In this document: positions 1 to 15,416 of the stretch, piece by piece
Numbering within the stretch: position 1 is the stretch's first letter
Layout: each line of letters starts with the position of its first letter
DNA from: Ignavibacteriales bacterium
GTDB lineage: Bacteria; Bacteroidota; Ignavibacteria; Ignavibacteriales; Melioribacteraceae
NCBI GenBank assembly: GCA_021740915.1
Contig: JAIOYW010000009.1
Location: 62,001-126,000, forward strand
Length of the DNA: 64,000 bases
Reading direction: 5' to 3'
Notes under the pieces: model-generated
Seen by the model: only the letters and a program-made list of their open reading frames with translations
Databases searched by the model: none
What the model was told of the DNA's origin: nothing
Program-made: the position numbers and the translations under genes

Positions 1-1688
1 ATAACGACAGACGCGTTGAATACAAAATGACAAAATTTGCCGGCACAAACCAGGAAACCTGTTTTAATCAGAGACCTGTTGTTTATACCGGACAGAAAAT
101 TAAAAAAGGCGATATTCTTGCAGATGGTCCCGCTATAGACAGAGGCGAACTTGCGTTGGGCAAAAACGTACTGGTTGCATTTATGCCCTGGCGCGGATAC
201 AACTTTGAGGATGCTATTATTCTTAGTGAAAGAATAGTTGCCGAAGATGTTTATACATCAATCCACATTGAGGAATTTGAACTTCAGGTGCGTGAAACCA
301 AACGCGGCGAGGAAGAACTCACAAGAGATATTCCAAACGTAAGCGAAGAAGCCACCAGGAACCTCGATGAATATGGTATTATCAGAGAAGGAGCCGAAGT
401 ACGCGAAGGCGATATCCTTATAGGTAAGATCACACCGAAAGGTGAAAGTGATCCTACGCCTGAGGAAAAACTGCTTAAAGCCATATTCGGGGATAAAGCC
501 GGCGACGTGAAGGATGCTTCGCTGAAGGCACCTCCGGGATTAAAGGGTATTGTAATCAAAACAAGGCTTTTCAGCAGGAAGAAAAAGGACGCGGATGCAA
601 AGAAGCAGGAAAAACGCGAACTTGAACTTCTTGAAAAAGATATCGAGAAGAAAAAAGTTGAACTCTACGAAAAACTTGTTAAAAAAATTGTTAAGATAAG
701 CGACGGACGCACTTCGGCAGGAATTCACGATCTCGACGGTTCTATTATGGTTGAGAAAGGCGTGAAGATCAGCGAAAAAACATTCGTTAAAATTGACGAT
801 GTTACAAAGTTCGATTATACCTCCGAATGGTTCAGCGACAGCAAAGCCAACGATGCAATTAAACTTGTGTTTACAAATTATTTTAATCTTCAGACCGATC
901 TTGGTGAAGAGCACAAGCGGGAAAAACTGAAAATACAATCGGGCGATGAACTTCCTCCGGGAATAGTTCAGATGGCGAAAGTGTATGTTGCCAAGAAACG
1001 CAAAGTATCAGTCGGTGATAAAATGGCAGGACGACACGGAAATAAGGGAGTTGTAGCCAAGGTAGTTCCAAGAGAGGATATGCCTCATCTTGAGGATGGT
1101 ACGCCGGTTGATATAGTTCTTAATCCGCTTGGTGTGCCTTCCCGAATGAACCTCGGGCAGATTTATGAAACTGCGCTTGGATGGGTAGGAAAACTTACCG
1201 GAACGAAATTCGAAACACCGATATTCGATGGAGCAAGATTCGAACAGATTGATGAATTGCTTATTAATGCAGGACTCAATCCGGGAAGTAAAAGAGTTTT
1301 ACGCGATGGACGGTCGGGCGAGAAATTTGACCAGCCGGTAACATGCGGATACATCTACATGCTTAAACTGGGTCATATGGTTGACGATAAAATCCATGCA
1401 AGGTCTATAGGACCATACTCTCTGATCACGCAGCAGCCTTTGGGCGGTAAAGCTCAGTTCGGCGGTCAGCGCTTCGGAGAAATGGAAGTGTGGGCGCTTG
1501 AAGGTTACGGAGCCGCTCATATTCTTCAGGAAATCCTGACTATTAAGAGCGATGACGTTATCGGGCGTGCAAAATCGTATGAAGCCATTGTAAAAGGTGA
1601 AAACCTTGGACAGCCCAACATTCCTGAATCCTTTAATGTTCTTTTAAAAGAACTTCAGGGTTTAGGCTTAGATGTGAAAATAAATTAA
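1..1688 (+). CDS. rpoB: RNA polymerase beta subunit, C-terminal part (partial)
   Basis: The window opens inside rpoB. The frame is open from base 3 and reads N-D-R-R-V-E-Y-K before the first Met at 27, so that Met is internal and not a start. The visible part is roughly the last 560 residues of the catalytic beta subunit. It includes the [11 protein letters not shown] segment near 1020-1055 and the C-terminal [16 protein letters not shown] segment near 1440-1490, both typical of beta. A lysine/glutamate-rich helical insertion lies at about 575-700. The rifampicin-binding cluster lies upstream and is not visible. rpoC follows after 22 bp, so the two are certainly cotranscribed. Confidence 0.98.
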   Translation, partial: NDRRVEYKMTKFAGTNQETCFNQRPVVYTGQKIKKGDILADGPAIDRGELALGKNVLVAFMPWRGYNFEDAIILSERIVAEDVYTSIHIEEFELQVRETKRGEEELTRDIPNVSEEATRNLDEYGIIREGAEVREGDILIGKITPKGESDPTPEEKLLKAIFGDKAGDVKDASLKAPPGLKGIVIKTRLFSRKKKDADAKKQEKRELELLEKDIEKKKVELYEKLVKKIVKISDGRTSAGIHDLDGSIMVEKGVKISEKTFVKIDDVTKFDYTSEWFSDSKANDAIKLVFTNYFNLQTDLGEEHKREKLKIQSGDELPPGIVQMAKVYVAKKRKVSVGDKMAGRHGNKGVVAKVVPREDMPHLEDGTPVDIVLNPLGVPSRMNLGQIYETALGWVGKLTGTKFETPIFDGARFEQIDELLINAGLNPGSKRVLRDGRSGEKFDQPVTCGYIYMLKLGHMVDDKIHARSIGPYSLITQQPLGGKAQFGGQRFGEMEVWALEGYGAAHILQEILTIKSDDVIGRAKSYEAIVKGENLGQPNIPESFNVLLKELQGLGLDVKIN

Positions 1689-1710
1689 TAAAGCTTGAAG
1701 GGGAATATAA

Positions 1711-5958
<4,248 letters not shown>

Positions 5959-5984
5959 TAATATTGAATATTTTATGTGCCATA

Positions 5985-6013
5985 TTGACTTTGAAAAATA
6001 ATAATGCTAAATT
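5985..6013 (+). promoter_or_regulatory. Candidate sigma-70-like promoter ahead of rpsL
   Basis: In the 98-bp gap between rpoC and rpsL there is TTGACT (5985-5990), a 17-bp spacer, and TAAATT (6008-6013). The elements sit about 45-70 bp upstream of the rpsL ATG. The -10 box is imperfect and the organism's sigma factor is of Bacteroidetes type, whose preferred boxes differ, so this is a pattern match only. Confidence 0.4.
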
Positions 6014-6056
6014 ACGAGTCTGAGTTTCATTTAAACGAACAATTTTGGAGTTGTGA

Positions 6057-6440
6057 ATGCCAACAATAAATCAGTTGGTCAGAAAAGGTAGAGCGAAGGT
6101 AGTTTCGAAGAATAAAGCCCCGGCGCTGCAGTCATGTCCGCAGAAAAGAGGGGTTTGTACACGTGTGTACACAACCACTCCGAAAAAGCCCAACTCTGCA
6201 TTGAGAAAAGTAGCAAGGGTTAGGCTTACTAACACTATTGAAGTAACTGCATACATACCGGGTGAAGGCCACAATCTTCAGGAGCACTCGATTGTGATGA
6301 TCAGGGGCGGAAGGGTAAAAGATCTTCCAGGTGTACGTTACCACATTATTCGTGGAGCCCTTGATACAAGCGGAGTTGAAGACAGAAGAAAAGGCAGGTC
6401 AAAGTACGGAAGTAAGAAACCAAAGGCAAAAACCAAATGA
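6057..6440 (+). CDS. rpsL: 30S ribosomal protein S12
   Basis: S12 (127 aa) lies at the decoding centre. The [10 protein letters not shown] loop and the [14 protein letters not shown] loop are both intact. The lysines that change in streptomycin-resistant mutants are therefore wild type. The ATG at 6057 follows TTGGAG at a good distance. Its stop overlaps the rpsG start (ATGA), so the two are translationally coupled. Confidence 0.99.
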   Translation: MPTINQLVRKGRAKVVSKNKAPALQSCPQKRGVCTRVYTTTPKKPNSALRKVARVRLTNTIEVTAYIPGEGHNLQEHSIVMIRGGRVKDLPGVRYHIIRGALDTSGVEDRRKGRSKYGSKKPKAKTK

Positions 6441-6904
6441 GAAAGAAAAGAGCAGAAAAACGGTATATAAAACCCGATCCGAAGTATAAAGATCTTAGCG
6501 TTGCCAAATTTATTAATTACATCATGTGGAGCGGAAAAAAAACTGCTGCACGCGATATAGTTTATACTTCTTTTGACATAATAGCTGAGAAAACAAAACA
6601 GAATGCTCTTGATGTTTTCAAAAAAGCGATTTCAAATGTTCAGCCGCTTGTTGAAGTTAGAAGCCGCAGGGTTGGAGGAGCCACATATCAGGTGCCGATG
6701 GAAGTCAGATCAGAAAGAAGAATGGCACTGGCGATGAGATGGATCAGAACTTATGCCCGTTCGAGGAAGGATAAATCATCTGCAGCAAGATTTGCGGCAG
6801 AATTAATGGCAGCTGCAAACAATGAAGGTTCAGCGGTTAAAAAGAAAGAAGACACCCACAAAATGGCAGAAGCAAATAAAGCCTTCGCCCATTTTAAGTG
6901 GTAA
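6437..6904 (+). CDS. rpsG: 30S ribosomal protein S7
   Basis: S7 (155 aa) organises the 3' major domain of 16S rRNA and contacts the E site. The diagnostic [11 protein letters not shown] segment is near residue 75 and the A-x-R-W-I family signature (M-R-W-I-R) is near residue 100. It starts at the ATGA overlap with rpsL and is followed by fusA after 28 bp, the usual str operon order. Confidence 0.99.
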   Translation: MRKKRAEKRYIKPDPKYKDLSVAKFINYIMWSGKKTAARDIVYTSFDIIAEKTKQNALDVFKKAISNVQPLVEVRSRRVGGATYQVPMEVRSERRMALAMRWIRTYARSRKDKSSAARFAAELMAAANNEGSAVKKKEDTHKMAEANKAFAHFKW

Positions 6905-6932
6905 TGATTAAGGCAAAGGATATTTTAGTTAG

Positions 6933-9029
6933 ATGAAGAAACGTGTTCCTATAAATAAAGTAAGAAATATTGGTATTATGGCGCATATCGATGCCGGTAA
7001 GACCACGACGACGGAGAGAATTCTCTTCTATACCGGAAAGGTACACCGTCTTGGTGAAGTGCATGATGGCGCAGCTACGATGGACTGGATGGAGCAGGAA
7101 AAAGAACGCGGTATCACTATTACAAGTGCTGCCACAACTGCCTATTGGAATGAACATGAAATAAATATTATTGACACCCCCGGGCATGTCGATTTCACGG
7201 TTGAGGTTGAAAGATCACTTCGTGTTCTCGATGGCGCCATTGCTCTTTTCTGCGCAGTTGGCGGTGTTGAACCACAGTCTGAAACCGTATGGCGCCAGGC
7301 TGATAAGTACAAAGTTCCGAGAATTGCATTCGTTAACAAAATGGACCGCATCGGTGCTGATTTTTATCATGCAGTTGATATGATGAAAGAAAGGCTCAAA
7401 GCAAATGCAGTCCCGATCAACCTTCCTATTGGAGCGGGTGATCTTTTTGCAGGCGTAATTGATCTTATTTCAATGAATGCCCGTATGTATAACGATGAAT
7501 CACTCGGCGCAAAATTTGAAGATAAGCCTATACCGACCGATCTTATTCCTATTGCGAATAAATATCGGACTCTTATGCTCGAAGCTGTTTCAGAGGTTGA
7601 TGATTCTCTTCTCGAAAAATATCTCGATGGTAAAGAAATCACTGAAGCCGAAGTAAGAAAAGCGCTTAGAGAGGCTACTATTCAGTTAAAAATTACACCG
7701 GTCTTATGCGGAGCATCTTTTAAGAATAAAGGCGTTCAGAAACTTCTTGATTCAGTAGTTGAGTTTTTACCTTCACCGGTTGACACTGCCGAATTAGAAG
7801 TGCATCATGTGAATACTGACGATCATGTTATTAGAAAAGTTGATGAGAACGAAAGCCTTACAGCTCTTGCATTCAAAATTATGACCGATCCTTATGTCGG
7901 AAGAATTACTTTCGTAAGGATTTACGCCGGTAAACTTGCAAGCGGAAGCTATATTTACAACTCAGTATCCGGTAAAAAGGAAAGAGTTGCCCGTTTGCTG
8001 CAGATGCATGCAAATTCAAGGGAAGATATAGACGAAGCAAGAGCAGGCGATATTATTGCAGTAGTTGGTCTGAAATATACCCGTACAGGCGATACTCTGT
8101 GTATTGAAAATGATTCGATTCTTCTTGAAAGAATGGCTTTCCCTGAACCGGTTATTCAGATTGCAATCGAACCAAAAACCAAAGCCGATCAGGATAAACT
8201 CGGTGAAGCGTTATCGAAACTTGCTGATGAGGATCCTACTTTTAAGGTTCATGTTGATGAAGAAACAGCACAGACACTAATCTCAGGAATGGGCGAACTT
8301 CATCTTGAAATACTCGTTGATCGTATGAAACGTGAATTCAAGGTAGAAGCCAACGTGGGTAAACCTCAGGTTGCTTACCGTGAGACTATCACAAAAACTG
8401 TTGAAGCTGAAGGTAAATTTATAAAACAGTCAGGCGGCCGCGGAAAATATGGTCATGTATGGCTTGAAGTCGGACCGAATGAGCCTGGCAAAGGATTTAC
8501 ATTTGAAAACGCAATTGTTGGCGGTGTTGTACCGAAAGAATACATACCGGCAGTTATGAAAGGCGTTGAGGAAACATTGAAAAACGGTGTTATCGCTGGT
8601 TTCCCGGTAGTTGACGTAAAAGTTAAATTGTTCGATGGATCGTACCACGATGTTGACTCCGATGAACTTTCGTTCAAGGTTGCAGGATCAATGGGATTCA
8701 AAGAAGGTGCAAGAAAAGCAAGCCCTGTTCTTTTAGAGCCCCTTATGGCTGTTGAAGTAACAACGCCTGAAGAATATCTCGGCGATGTAATGGGAGATTT
8801 GAACTCGAGAAGAGGAAAAATTGAAGGATTTATTGCACGTAAGGATGCTCAGGTAATAAAGGCAATGGCTCCGCTTTCTGAAATGTTCGGATATGCAACA
8901 ACGTTACGTTCAATGACTCAGGGACGTGCAATTTATTCGATGCAGTTCTCGCATTATTCAGAAGTTCCGAAATCTGTACTGGAGCATATAACAGAGAAGT
9001 TCGGAAATAAAAAATCAGATTCAGTTTAG
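6933..9029 (+). CDS. fusA: Elongation factor G
   Basis: EF-G (698 aa) is the GTPase that drives ribosomal translocation and, with RRF, recycling. The P-loop A-H-I-D-A-G-K-T-T is near residue 17, the switch [10 protein letters not shown] near residue 81, and the N-K-M-D guanine-specificity motif near residue 135. Domains II to V follow at normal length. The position between rpsG and tuf is the classical str arrangement, so this is the housekeeping EF-G and not a paralogue. Confidence 0.99.
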   Translation: MKKRVPINKVRNIGIMAHIDAGKTTTTERILFYTGKVHRLGEVHDGAATMDWMEQEKERGITITSAATTAYWNEHEINIIDTPGHVDFTVEVERSLRVLDGAIALFCAVGGVEPQSETVWRQADKYKVPRIAFVNKMDRIGADFYHAVDMMKERLKANAVPINLPIGAGDLFAGVIDLISMNARMYNDESLGAKFEDKPIPTDLIPIANKYRTLMLEAVSEVDDSLLEKYLDGKEITEAEVRKALREATIQLKITPVLCGASFKNKGVQKLLDSVVEFLPSPVDTAELEVHHVNTDDHVIRKVDENESLTALAFKIMTDPYVGRITFVRIYAGKLASGSYIYNSVSGKKERVARLLQMHANSREDIDEARAGDIIAVVGLKYTRTGDTLCIENDSILLERMAFPEPVIQIAIEPKTKADQDKLGEALSKLADEDPTFKVHVDEETAQTLISGMGELHLEILVDRMKREFKVEANVGKPQVAYRETITKTVEAEGKFIKQSGGRGKYGHVWLEVGPNEPGKGFTFENAIVGGVVPKEYIPAVMKGVEETLKNGVIAGFPVVDVKVKLFDGSYHDVDSDELSFKVAGSMGFKEGARKASPVLLEPLMAVEVTTPEEYLGDVMGDLNSRRGKIEGFIARKDAQVIKAMAPLSEMFGYATTLRSMTQGRAIYSMQFSHYSEVPKSVLEHITEKFGNKKSDSV

Positions 9030-9071
9030 CAATATTATAAAACAGTAAATAATCAGCAAGGAGTATATTAA

Positions 9072-10277
9072 ATGGCAAAAGAAAAATTTGACAGGAGTAA
9101 GCCCCACGTTAACGTTGGTACTATCGGACACGTAGACCATGGTAAAACTACTCTTACTGCTGCGATCACCATGTCCCTGGCAAAAAAAGGTCTGTCAGAA
9201 ATTAGAACCTTTGACAGTATAGACAACGCTCCCGAAGAAAGAGAGCGCGGTATTACAATCGCAACAGCACACGTTGAATATTCAACGGAAAACAGACATT
9301 ATGCACATGTTGACTGCCCTGGTCACGCCGACTATGTAAAGAACATGATCACCGGTGCCGCCCAGATGGACGGAGCTATTCTTGTTGTTGCAGCTACAGA
9401 CGGTCCGATGCCGCAGACACGCGAGCACATTCTTTTGGCACGCCAGGTTGGTGTACCGAGAATAGTTGTATTTCTTAATAAAGTTGATGCAGTGGACGAT
9501 GAAGAAATTCTCGAACTTGTTGAAATGGAATTAAGAGAACTTTTAACCAAATATGAATTCCCGGGAGATGATATCCCGATAATCCGCGGTTCTGCTCTTC
9601 ATGCTCTTGAAGCAGCAAGTTCTGATGCTCCTGCTGACGATCCGCGTTTGGTTTGTATCTGGGAACTAATGAAAGCTGTTGACGAATATATTCCGATTCC
9701 TCAGCGCGAAGTTGACAAACCATTCGTTATGCCGGTTGAGGACGTGTTCTCAATTACCGGACGCGGTACAGTTGCTACTGGTAGGGTTGAAAGAGGAATG
9801 GTTAAGATCAACGAAGAAGTTGAACTTATTGGTCTTGGATTGAAAAAGAAAACCGTTGTTACCGGTATCGAAATGTTCAGAAAAGAACTTGATTCCGCAA
9901 TGGCGGGAGATAATGCCGGATTGCTTATGCGCGGTGTTGACAAAAAAGAAATTATGAGAGGAATGGTTCTTGCTAAAACCGGAAGCATCACACCTCATAC
10001 AGATTTTGAAGCTGAAGTTTATATCCTTTCAAAAGATGAAGGCGGACGTCATACTCCATTCTTCAACGGATACAGACCTCAGTTCTATTTCAGAACTACA
10101 GACGTTACCGGAATTGCCACTCTTCCTGAAGGAACAGAAATGGTTATGCCTGGTGATAACGTAAGGCTGAAAGTTAATCTTATTACCGATATCGCTATGG
10201 AAGAAGGTCTCCGTTTCGCTATACGCGAAGGCGGAAGAACAGTTGGCGCCGGTGTTGTTGGTAAAATATTAAAATAA
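9072..10277 (+). CDS. tuf: Elongation factor Tu
   Basis: EF-Tu (401 aa) carries aminoacyl-tRNA to the ribosome. It has the P-loop [10 protein letters not shown] near residue 19, D-C-P-G-H near residue 80 and N-K-V-D near residue 135. It is slightly longer than the E. coli protein (393 aa), partly because of a short acidic insert around residues 182-191. A GGAG ribosome site precedes the ATG. A 122-bp gap with a hairpin separates it from rpsJ. Confidence 0.99.
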   Translation: MAKEKFDRSKPHVNVGTIGHVDHGKTTLTAAITMSLAKKGLSEIRTFDSIDNAPEERERGITIATAHVEYSTENRHYAHVDCPGHADYVKNMITGAAQMDGAILVVAATDGPMPQTREHILLARQVGVPRIVVFLNKVDAVDDEEILELVEMELRELLTKYEFPGDDIPIIRGSALHALEAASSDAPADDPRLVCIWELMKAVDEYIPIPQREVDKPFVMPVEDVFSITGRGTVATGRVERGMVKINEEVELIGLGLKKKTVVTGIEMFRKELDSAMAGDNAGLLMRGVDKKEIMRGMVLAKTGSITPHTDFEAEVYILSKDEGGRHTPFFNGYRPQFYFRTTDVTGIATLPEGTEMVMPGDNVRLKVNLITDIAMEEGLRFAIREGGRTVGAGVVGKILK

Positions 10278-10304
10278 ACAAAGAAAAGCCGGAATTTTAT
10301 ATTA

Positions 10305-10338
10305 GAGGCGGAGTTGCCCTTCGGTGTGGCTCCGCCTT
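10305..10338 (+). promoter_or_regulatory. Stable hairpin between tuf and rpsJ
   Basis: GGCGGAG (10307-10313) pairs perfectly with CTCCGCC (10330-10336). The stem can be lengthened on both sides by A-T and G-T pairs. The loop contains the tetranucleotide TTCGG. No T-run follows, so it does not look like an ordinary intrinsic terminator. It lies about 60 bp ahead of the rpsJ start, where S10 leaders often carry control structures. Confidence 0.5.
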
Positions 10339-10399
10339 CAGTATCCTTACTAAGCAGTATAAAATTATCGGTAGTTATTAAACTCAAGGAGGCTTTAAG

Positions 10400-10708
10400 T
10401 TGCCCGGACAGAAGATAAGAATTAAGTTGAAGTCGTATGATCACATTTTGATTGATAAGTCGACAGAGAAAATTATCAAGACCGTTAAGATGACTGGTGC
10501 GGTTGTCTCGGGTCCTATTCCGCTGCCTACGCGAAGGACTGTGTTTACTGTGCTAAGGTCGCCCCATGTTGATAAAAAATCTCGCGAGCAGTTTGAGATT
10601 AGAGCTCATAAAAGAATTATTGATATTCATAACTCCAACAACAAAACCGTTGATGCTCTGAGTAAATTAGAGATACCTGCGGGTGTTGATATAGAGATAA
10701 AGTTATAA
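10400..10708 (+). CDS. rpsJ: 30S ribosomal protein S10
   Basis: S10 (102 aa) is a 30S head protein and also the NusE antitermination partner. The [10 protein letters not shown] start and the G-P-I-P-L-P-T-R loop are diagnostic. The start is TTG at 10400, chosen because a strong AAGGAGG site lies at 10386-10392 and no ATG gives a family-like N-terminus. It is the first gene of the S10 block, with rplC 11 bp downstream. Confidence 0.98.
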   Translation: MPGQKIRIKLKSYDHILIDKSTEKIIKTVKMTGAVVSGPIPLPTRRTVFTVLRSPHVDKKSREQFEIRAHKRIIDIHNSNNKTVDALSKLEIPAGVDIEIKL

Positions 10709-10719
10709 GGATTAGTAAA

Positions 10720-11334
10720 ATGCCTGGTTTGATTGGAAAAAAGCTTGGAATGACAAATTACTACACTGCCGATGGCAGGATGTTGCCTGTTACTGTTATT
10801 GAAGCAGGCCCTTGTACTGTTGTTCAGATAAAAACAGCCGATAAGGATGGTTACACTGCATTGCAGCTTGGATATGGTTCGAAGAAGAATGTTAACAAAC
10901 CTGAGAGCGGACACCTTAAAAAGGTGAATCTCGAATCTGCTTCAGTTTTGAAGGAATTTAGGAATTTTGATATTTCCGGGTTTTCTCAGGGAGATAAAGT
11001 TACTGTTGAATTATTTAAAGCAGGCGATAAAGTAAAAGTTTCTTCAAAAAGCAAAGGCCGCGGTTTCCAGGGTGTTGTTAAAAGACACGGATTCAGCGGT
11101 GTGGGCGGAACTTCTCATGGTCAGCATGACAGAGAAAGAGCTCCCGGTTCAATCGGTTCAAGTTCTTACCCTTCAAGGGTTTTCAAAGGAATGAAAATGG
11201 CGGGCCGCATGGGATACGATAACTTCACTGTAAGAAATCTTCAGGTTGTTAATGTTATTCCCGAAAAAAATATAGTTTTAGTTAAAGGCGCTGTACCAGG
11301 TGCAGCTAATTCTATTGTTGAAATAAACATATAA
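10720..11334 (+). CDS. rplC: 50S ribosomal protein L3
   Basis: L3 (204 aa) is an early 50S assembly protein whose loop approaches the peptidyl-transferase centre. The M-P-G-L-I-G-K-K-L-G-M start and the conserved G-x-G-F-Q-G-V-V-K-R-H region near residue 110 are present, with the R-x-P-G-S-I-G loop after it. It sits directly behind rpsJ in standard S10 order. Confidence 0.99.
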   Translation: MPGLIGKKLGMTNYYTADGRMLPVTVIEAGPCTVVQIKTADKDGYTALQLGYGSKKNVNKPESGHLKKVNLESASVLKEFRNFDISGFSQGDKVTVELFKAGDKVKVSSKSKGRGFQGVVKRHGFSGVGGTSHGQHDRERAPGSIGSSSYPSRVFKGMKMAGRMGYDNFTVRNLQVVNVIPEKNIVLVKGAVPGAANSIVEINI

Positions 11335-11345
11335 TTGGTCAGACG

Positions 11346-11972
11346 ATGAAAGTAGAAGTATTAAAGATTGACGGTACAAAATCCGGTGCATCCGTAGAGT
11401 TGCCTGAAAGTGTTTTTCAGATCGATCCTAACGATCATGCTATATACCTTGCTGTAAAAGCATATCTTGCCAATCAGAGGCAGGGAACTCATAAATCGAA
11501 AGAGAGAAATGAAATAAGGGGCGGCGGAAAGAAGCCCTGGAAACAGAAAGGGCGCGGTACTGCCCGTTCCGGAACATCGCGTTCACCCCTTTGGGTTGGC
11601 GGCGGTAGAATATTCGGACCAAAACCCCGCGATTATACACAGAAACTGAATAAAAAAGTTAATGTTTTGGCTCGTAAATCAGCGCTTTCGTATAAAGCCA
11701 AAGCAGAGCAGATTGTTGTTATTGAGGATTTTGATTTTGAAAATCCTAAAACAAAAGATATGGCTGCAGTATTAAACGCTCTTAACCTTAACGGGAAAAA
11801 GACACTGCTTCTTACAAGTTCCGGCTCCATGAATATTTACAAATCCGGAAGGAATATTGCTAAACTGAATATATTGGAAGCAGACAGCGTATCAGCTTAT
11901 GATCTTTTGAATAACCAGATTCTGGTTATGCAGAAAAGCGCTATTGATAAAATTGTTAATATCTTAAACTAA
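11346..11972 (+). CDS. rplD: 50S ribosomal protein L4
   Basis: L4 (208 aa) has an extended loop that lines the peptide exit tunnel. That loop (G-G-G-K-K-P-W-K-Q-K-G-R-G-T-A-R near residue 60) is intact, which argues against a macrolide-resistance change. In many bacteria L4 represses its own operon, but no L4-binding leader can be demonstrated here. Confidence 0.98.
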   Translation: MKVEVLKIDGTKSGASVELPESVFQIDPNDHAIYLAVKAYLANQRQGTHKSKERNEIRGGGKKPWKQKGRGTARSGTSRSPLWVGGGRIFGPKPRDYTQKLNKKVNVLARKSALSYKAKAEQIVVIEDFDFENPKTKDMAAVLNALNLNGKKTLLLTSSGSMNIYKSGRNIAKLNILEADSVSAYDLLNNQILVMQKSAIDKIVNILN

Positions 11973-11985
11973 GAGTTGTTTCAAG

Positions 11986-12279
11986 ATGCATAATATCCTT
12001 GTAAAACCGCTGATCACAGAAAAAATGACAGCCTTGACAGAAAAAGCAAAGCATTATGGCTTTATTGTTGACTTCAGAGCCAATAAGATCCAGATTGCGA
12101 AAGCCGTTAAGGATAAATTTAACGTAGAAGTTTTATCGGTCAATACCATCAAGATGAAAGGTAAGACTAAGACACAGTTCACCCGCAAAGGAAAATTTGC
12201 CGGCAGAACTCCTCAGTATAAAAAAGCATTTATCCGCCTAAAAGATGGTCAGACGATTGATCTTTTCGGTGAAGCATAG
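11986..12279 (+). CDS. rplW: 50S ribosomal protein L23
   Basis: L23 (97 aa) sits at the tunnel exit and docks trigger factor and SRP. The L-V-K-P-L-I-T-E-K start, the central F-x-V-x-V-L-S-V-N-T segment and the basic K-x-K-x-x-x-R-K-G loop are present. It lies 13 bp behind rplD and ahead of rplB in the standard order. Confidence 0.98.
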   Translation: MHNILVKPLITEKMTALTEKAKHYGFIVDFRANKIQIAKAVKDKFNVEVLSVNTIKMKGKTKTQFTRKGKFAGRTPQYKKAFIRLKDGQTIDLFGEA

Positions 12280-12303
12280 AGAAGTTTGAAACGGAGTTAG
12301 TAA

Positions 12304-13131
12304 ATGGGAATTAGAAAAATTAAACCGATGACCCCAGGTACGAGATTTATGTCAGTACCTGATTTTACTGAAATTACGAAGACTACTCCAGAAAAATCTT
12401 TAACAGTTTCGTTAAAGAAAAGCGGAGGTCGTAATAATCTCGGACGGATCACAACACGGTTCAGAGGCGGCGGTCATAAAAGAAAGTACAGAATAATTGA
12501 TTTCAAAAGAGATAAGGCTAATATACCGGCAAAAGTTGCTTCTATTGAATATGATCCTAACAGATCGTGCCGTATTGCTCTTCTGAATTATGCAGATGGT
12601 GAAAAGAGATATATTCTTGCTCCTGAAGGATTGAAGGTTGGTGAAACCGTAATATCAGGAACAAATATAGATATCAAAACCGGTAATGCATTAAAATTGA
12701 AAGATATGCCTCTCGGCAGTTTTGTTCACAATGTTGAACTGAAACCCGGGAAAGGCGGACAACTTGGGCGTTCAGCCGGATCATCACTTCAGCTTATGGC
12801 TAAAGAAGGATCGTATGCGCAGGTAAAACTTCCTTCGGGTGAAGTAAGACTTGTAAACCTTGAGTGTATGGCTACATATGGTTCAGTTGGAAACTCAGAT
12901 CATGAAAACCTGAGTCTTGGTAAAGCAGGACGTAACAGATGGTTAGGTTTAAGACCCCATGTACGCGGTGTTGCAATGAACCCTGTTGATCATCCAATGG
13001 GCGGCGGTGAAGGTAAAACTTCAGGCGGCGGTCATCCGGTATCACCATGGGGACAGAAAGCCAAAGGTCTGAAAACCAGAAAGAGAAAGAATCCAAGCAA
13101 TAAACATATTATTAAACGAAGAAAAGGTTGA
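12304..13131 (+). CDS. rplB: 50S ribosomal protein L2
   Basis: L2 (275 aa) is one of the most conserved 50S proteins and is needed for subunit joining and peptidyl transfer. The C-terminal signature [16 protein letters not shown], which includes the essential histidine, is intact near residue 225. The C-terminus is strongly basic, as usual. rpsS follows after 8 bp. Confidence 0.99.
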   Translation: MGIRKIKPMTPGTRFMSVPDFTEITKTTPEKSLTVSLKKSGGRNNLGRITTRFRGGGHKRKYRIIDFKRDKANIPAKVASIEYDPNRSCRIALLNYADGEKRYILAPEGLKVGETVISGTNIDIKTGNALKLKDMPLGSFVHNVELKPGKGGQLGRSAGSSLQLMAKEGSYAQVKLPSGEVRLVNLECMATYGSVGNSDHENLSLGKAGRNRWLGLRPHVRGVAMNPVDHPMGGGEGKTSGGGHPVSPWGQKAKGLKTRKRKNPSNKHIIKRRKG

Positions 13132-13139
13132 TAAACAGT

Positions 13140-13427
13140 ATGCCCCGTTCAATTAAAAAAGGACCTTTTATTGACTATAAGCTGCTCTTGAAAATCAGGA
13201 AACTGAATGAGCAGAATAAGAAGACAATTGTGAAAACATGGTCGCGTGCGAGCACCATATCGCCTGAATTTGTAGGACACACAATAGCTGTTCATAATGG
13301 AATGAAAATGATCCCGGTATATGTTAGTGAGAACATGGTGGGTCACAAATTAGGAGAATTTTCACCAACAAGAATTTTCAGGGGCCACCCCGGAACGAAA
13401 GCTGAAAAAGCTTCGAAAGTAAAATAA
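13140..13427 (+). CDS. rpsS: 30S ribosomal protein S19
   Basis: S19 (95 aa) forms the 30S head complex with S13. The [10 protein letters not shown] start is the family N-terminus, so the ATG at 13140 is chosen over an in-frame TTG at 13128 that overlaps the end of rplB. The [11 protein letters not shown] signature is near residue 67. Confidence 0.98.
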   Translation: MPRSIKKGPFIDYKLLLKIRKLNEQNKKTIVKTWSRASTISPEFVGHTIAVHNGMKMIPVYVSENMVGHKLGEFSPTRIFRGHPGTKAEKASKVK

Positions 13428-13440
13428 TATCAGGAAAACG

Positions 13441-13788
13441 ATGGAAGCCAGAGCTAAAAAGAGATACATTGGTTCATCGCCCCGAAAAATGAGGCTCGTG
13501 ATTGATCTCATCAGGGGCAAATCTGTTGAAGAAGCAATTAAGATCTTGCATTTTCATACTAAACATGCTTCAAACGAAGCTGAAAAAGTTTTAAGGTCGG
13601 CTGTTTCGAATCTTATGAATAAGAATGAAGAAAAAGCCCCGGATGTAGCGGATGTTTTTGTTAAAACAGCCTTTGTTGATCAGGGTCCGACTATCAAAAG
13701 AATGCTTCCGGCACCACAGGGCCGCGCATACAGAATGAGAAAAAGATCAAATCACGTAACTATTGTTGTAGCGACTAAAAGCGAGTAG
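13441..13788 (+). CDS. rplV: 50S ribosomal protein L22
   Basis: L22 (115 aa) lines the exit tunnel. The S-P-R-K-M-R-L-V-x-D-L-I-R-G-K helix near residue 13 and the C-terminal hairpin ([15 protein letters not shown]) are intact. The hairpin tip shows no insertion of the type linked to macrolide resistance. rpsC follows after 8 bp. Confidence 0.98.
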   Translation: MEARAKKRYIGSSPRKMRLVIDLIRGKSVEEAIKILHFHTKHASNEAEKVLRSAVSNLMNKNEEKAPDVADVFVKTAFVDQGPTIKRMLPAPQGRAYRMRKRSNHVTIVVATKSE

Positions 13789-13796
13789 GAGGAAGA

Positions 13797-14438
13797 TTGG
13801 GTCAGAAAACGAATCCCGTAGGTTTTAGAGTCGGAATTATCCGCGGTTGGGAATCTAACTGGTATGAAAATAAAAGTTATTCCAGTAAATTGCAGGAAGA
13901 TCAGAGACTTCGTCAATATATCAGGAAAAGGCTTAGCAAAGCAGGTATAGCAAGAATTATTATTGACAGAACTTCAAAGAATGTGATCCTTACCCTTCAC
14001 ACTTCCCGACCGGGAGTTGTAATTGGTAAGAGTGGAAAAGATATTACACAGTTAGAAGAAGAGTTGAAAAAACTGGTTGATAAAGAAGTAAAGGTTCAGA
14101 TTACTGAAATAAAGAAACCCGATCTTGATGCTCATCTCGTTGGACAAAATATAGCAATACAGCTTCAGGGAAGGATATCTTTCAGAAGAGCTATGAAGTC
14201 AGCGATTTCGAATGCAATGCGTAATGGCGCCGAAGGTATCAGGATTATGTGCGCGGGTCGTCTGGGCGGAGCCGAAATGGCACGTACAGAGCAGTACAAA
14301 GACGGCAGGATCCCTCTTCACACAATACGTGCTGATATTGATTATGCCACTTCAACAGCTTTCACAATTTATGGTGCAATAGGAATTAAGGTCTGGATCT
14401 GCCGTGGCGAAGTTTATGGCAGAAGAGTCGCCGAGTAA
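13797..14438 (+). CDS. rpsC: 30S ribosomal protein S3
   Basis: S3 (213 aa) forms part of the mRNA entry channel. It starts [11 protein letters not shown] with a TTG codon at 13797, preceded by AGGAGG. A KH-type RNA-binding domain follows, with V-V-I-G-K-S-G-K-D near residue 76. The C-terminal G-A-I-G-I-K-V-W-I segment is complete. It is slightly shorter than E. coli S3 (233 aa) because the C-terminal tail is short. Confidence 0.98.
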   Translation: MGQKTNPVGFRVGIIRGWESNWYENKSYSSKLQEDQRLRQYIRKRLSKAGIARIIIDRTSKNVILTLHTSRPGVVIGKSGKDITQLEEELKKLVDKEVKVQITEIKKPDLDAHLVGQNIAIQLQGRISFRRAMKSAISNAMRNGAEGIRIMCAGRLGGAEMARTEQYKDGRIPLHTIRADIDYATSTAFTIYGAIGIKVWICRGEVYGRRVAE

Positions 14439-14460
14439 TATTGAGTAGGAGATTTTTACA

Positions 14461-14898
14461 ATGTTAATGCCAAAAAGAGTTAAATTCAGAAAAGCGCACA
14501 GAGGCAGAAGAAGCGGGAAAGCCAAAAGAGGTTTCAGCATAAGTTTTGGTGATTTCGGATTGAAGGCGCTTGAGCCGGCATGGATAACCAGCCGTCAGAT
14601 AGAAGCCTGCCGTGTTGCCCTGAGCCGGTCGATGAAAAGAGATGGTAAAGTTTGGATACGTATATTCCCGGATAAGCCGGTTACAAAGAAACCTTTGGAA
14701 ACTCGTATGGGTAAAGGTAAAGGAGCTCCGGAATTCTGGGTAGCAGTTGTAAAACCAGGCAGGGTAATGTTCGAGATTGGTGGTGTTTCGAAAGAAATAG
14801 CTGTAGAGGCTTTGAATCTTGCAGCGCATAAACTTCCGATCAAAACAAAGATCAGCCAGCGCCCTGACTATGAGAAGCCGCAAGGAGTTACGAAATGA
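14461..14898 (+). CDS. rplP: 50S ribosomal protein L16
   Basis: L16 (145 aa) helps position the A-site tRNA. It has the [12 protein letters not shown]-terminus, close to the E. coli M-L-Q-P-K-R, which supports ATG 14461 over ATG 14467. The R-x-G-K-G-K-G-x-P-E-x-W-V loop near residue 82 is conserved. Its stop overlaps the rpmC start by 4 bp. Confidence 0.98.
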   Translation: MLMPKRVKFRKAHRGRRSGKAKRGFSISFGDFGLKALEPAWITSRQIEACRVALSRSMKRDGKVWIRIFPDKPVTKKPLETRMGKGKGAPEFWVAVVKPGRVMFEIGGVSKEIAVEALNLAAHKLPIKTKISQRPDYEKPQGVTK

Positions 14899-15125
14899 AA
14901 AAGCATGAAATAAGAGAAATGAGTGATACAGAACTCGTAAAAAGAATTGCTGAGGAGCAGGCAAATATTATTGATATGCGCTTCCAGCACGAGTTCAAAA
15001 ACTTGACTAACACTGCAAAACTTCCGCTTTCACGCAGAGATATTGCCCGAATGAAAACAGTTCTGCGCGAAAGAGAAATTGTTAAATCGCTTGCAGAAAA
15101 AGTATCAAAACAAGGAGAAGGATAA
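14895..15125 (+). CDS. rpmC: 50S ribosomal protein L29
   Basis: L29 (76 aa) is a two-helix protein at the tunnel exit beside L23. The E-I-R-x-M-S-D-T-E-L start and the C-terminal [12 protein letters not shown] signature are visible. The ATGA overlap with rplP makes translation coupling likely. It is a few residues longer than the E. coli protein. Confidence 0.96.
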   Translation: MKKHEIREMSDTELVKRIAEEQANIIDMRFQHEFKNLTNTAKLPLSRRDIARMKTVLREREIVKSLAEKVSKQGEG

Positions 15126-15131
15126 TTTAAG

Positions 15132-15389
15132 ATGGAAGAACGCGGTCTCAGAAAGACAAGGGTTGGTCAGGTAGTTAGCGACAAAATGCAGAAGAGTATT
15201 GTCGTAGCTATTGAAAGGCGTGTTGCGCATAGAATCTACCGCAAATATTTTAAGAAAACGACGAAAATTATGGCGCATGATGAGAACAATCAGTGCACAG
15301 TCGGTGATATTGTAAGGATAATGGAAACCAGGCCGTACAGTAAATCAAAGAAATGGCGGCTTGTTGAAATAATTCAAAAAGCTCAGTAA
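15132..15389 (+). CDS. rpsQ: 30S ribosomal protein S17
   Basis: S17 (85 aa) is an OB-fold primary binder of 16S rRNA. It shows the [16 protein letters not shown] start, a V-A-I-E-R-R-V strand and the C-terminal [12 protein letters not shown] motif. The length is normal and the order after rpmC is standard. Confidence 0.98.
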   Translation: MEERGLRKTRVGQVVSDKMQKSIVVAIERRVAHRIYRKYFKKTTKIMAHDENNQCTVGDIVRIMETRPYSKSKKWRLVEIIQKAQ

Positions 15390-15416
15390 GGGCTCTTTCC
15401 AGGAGGAATTGGTTTT

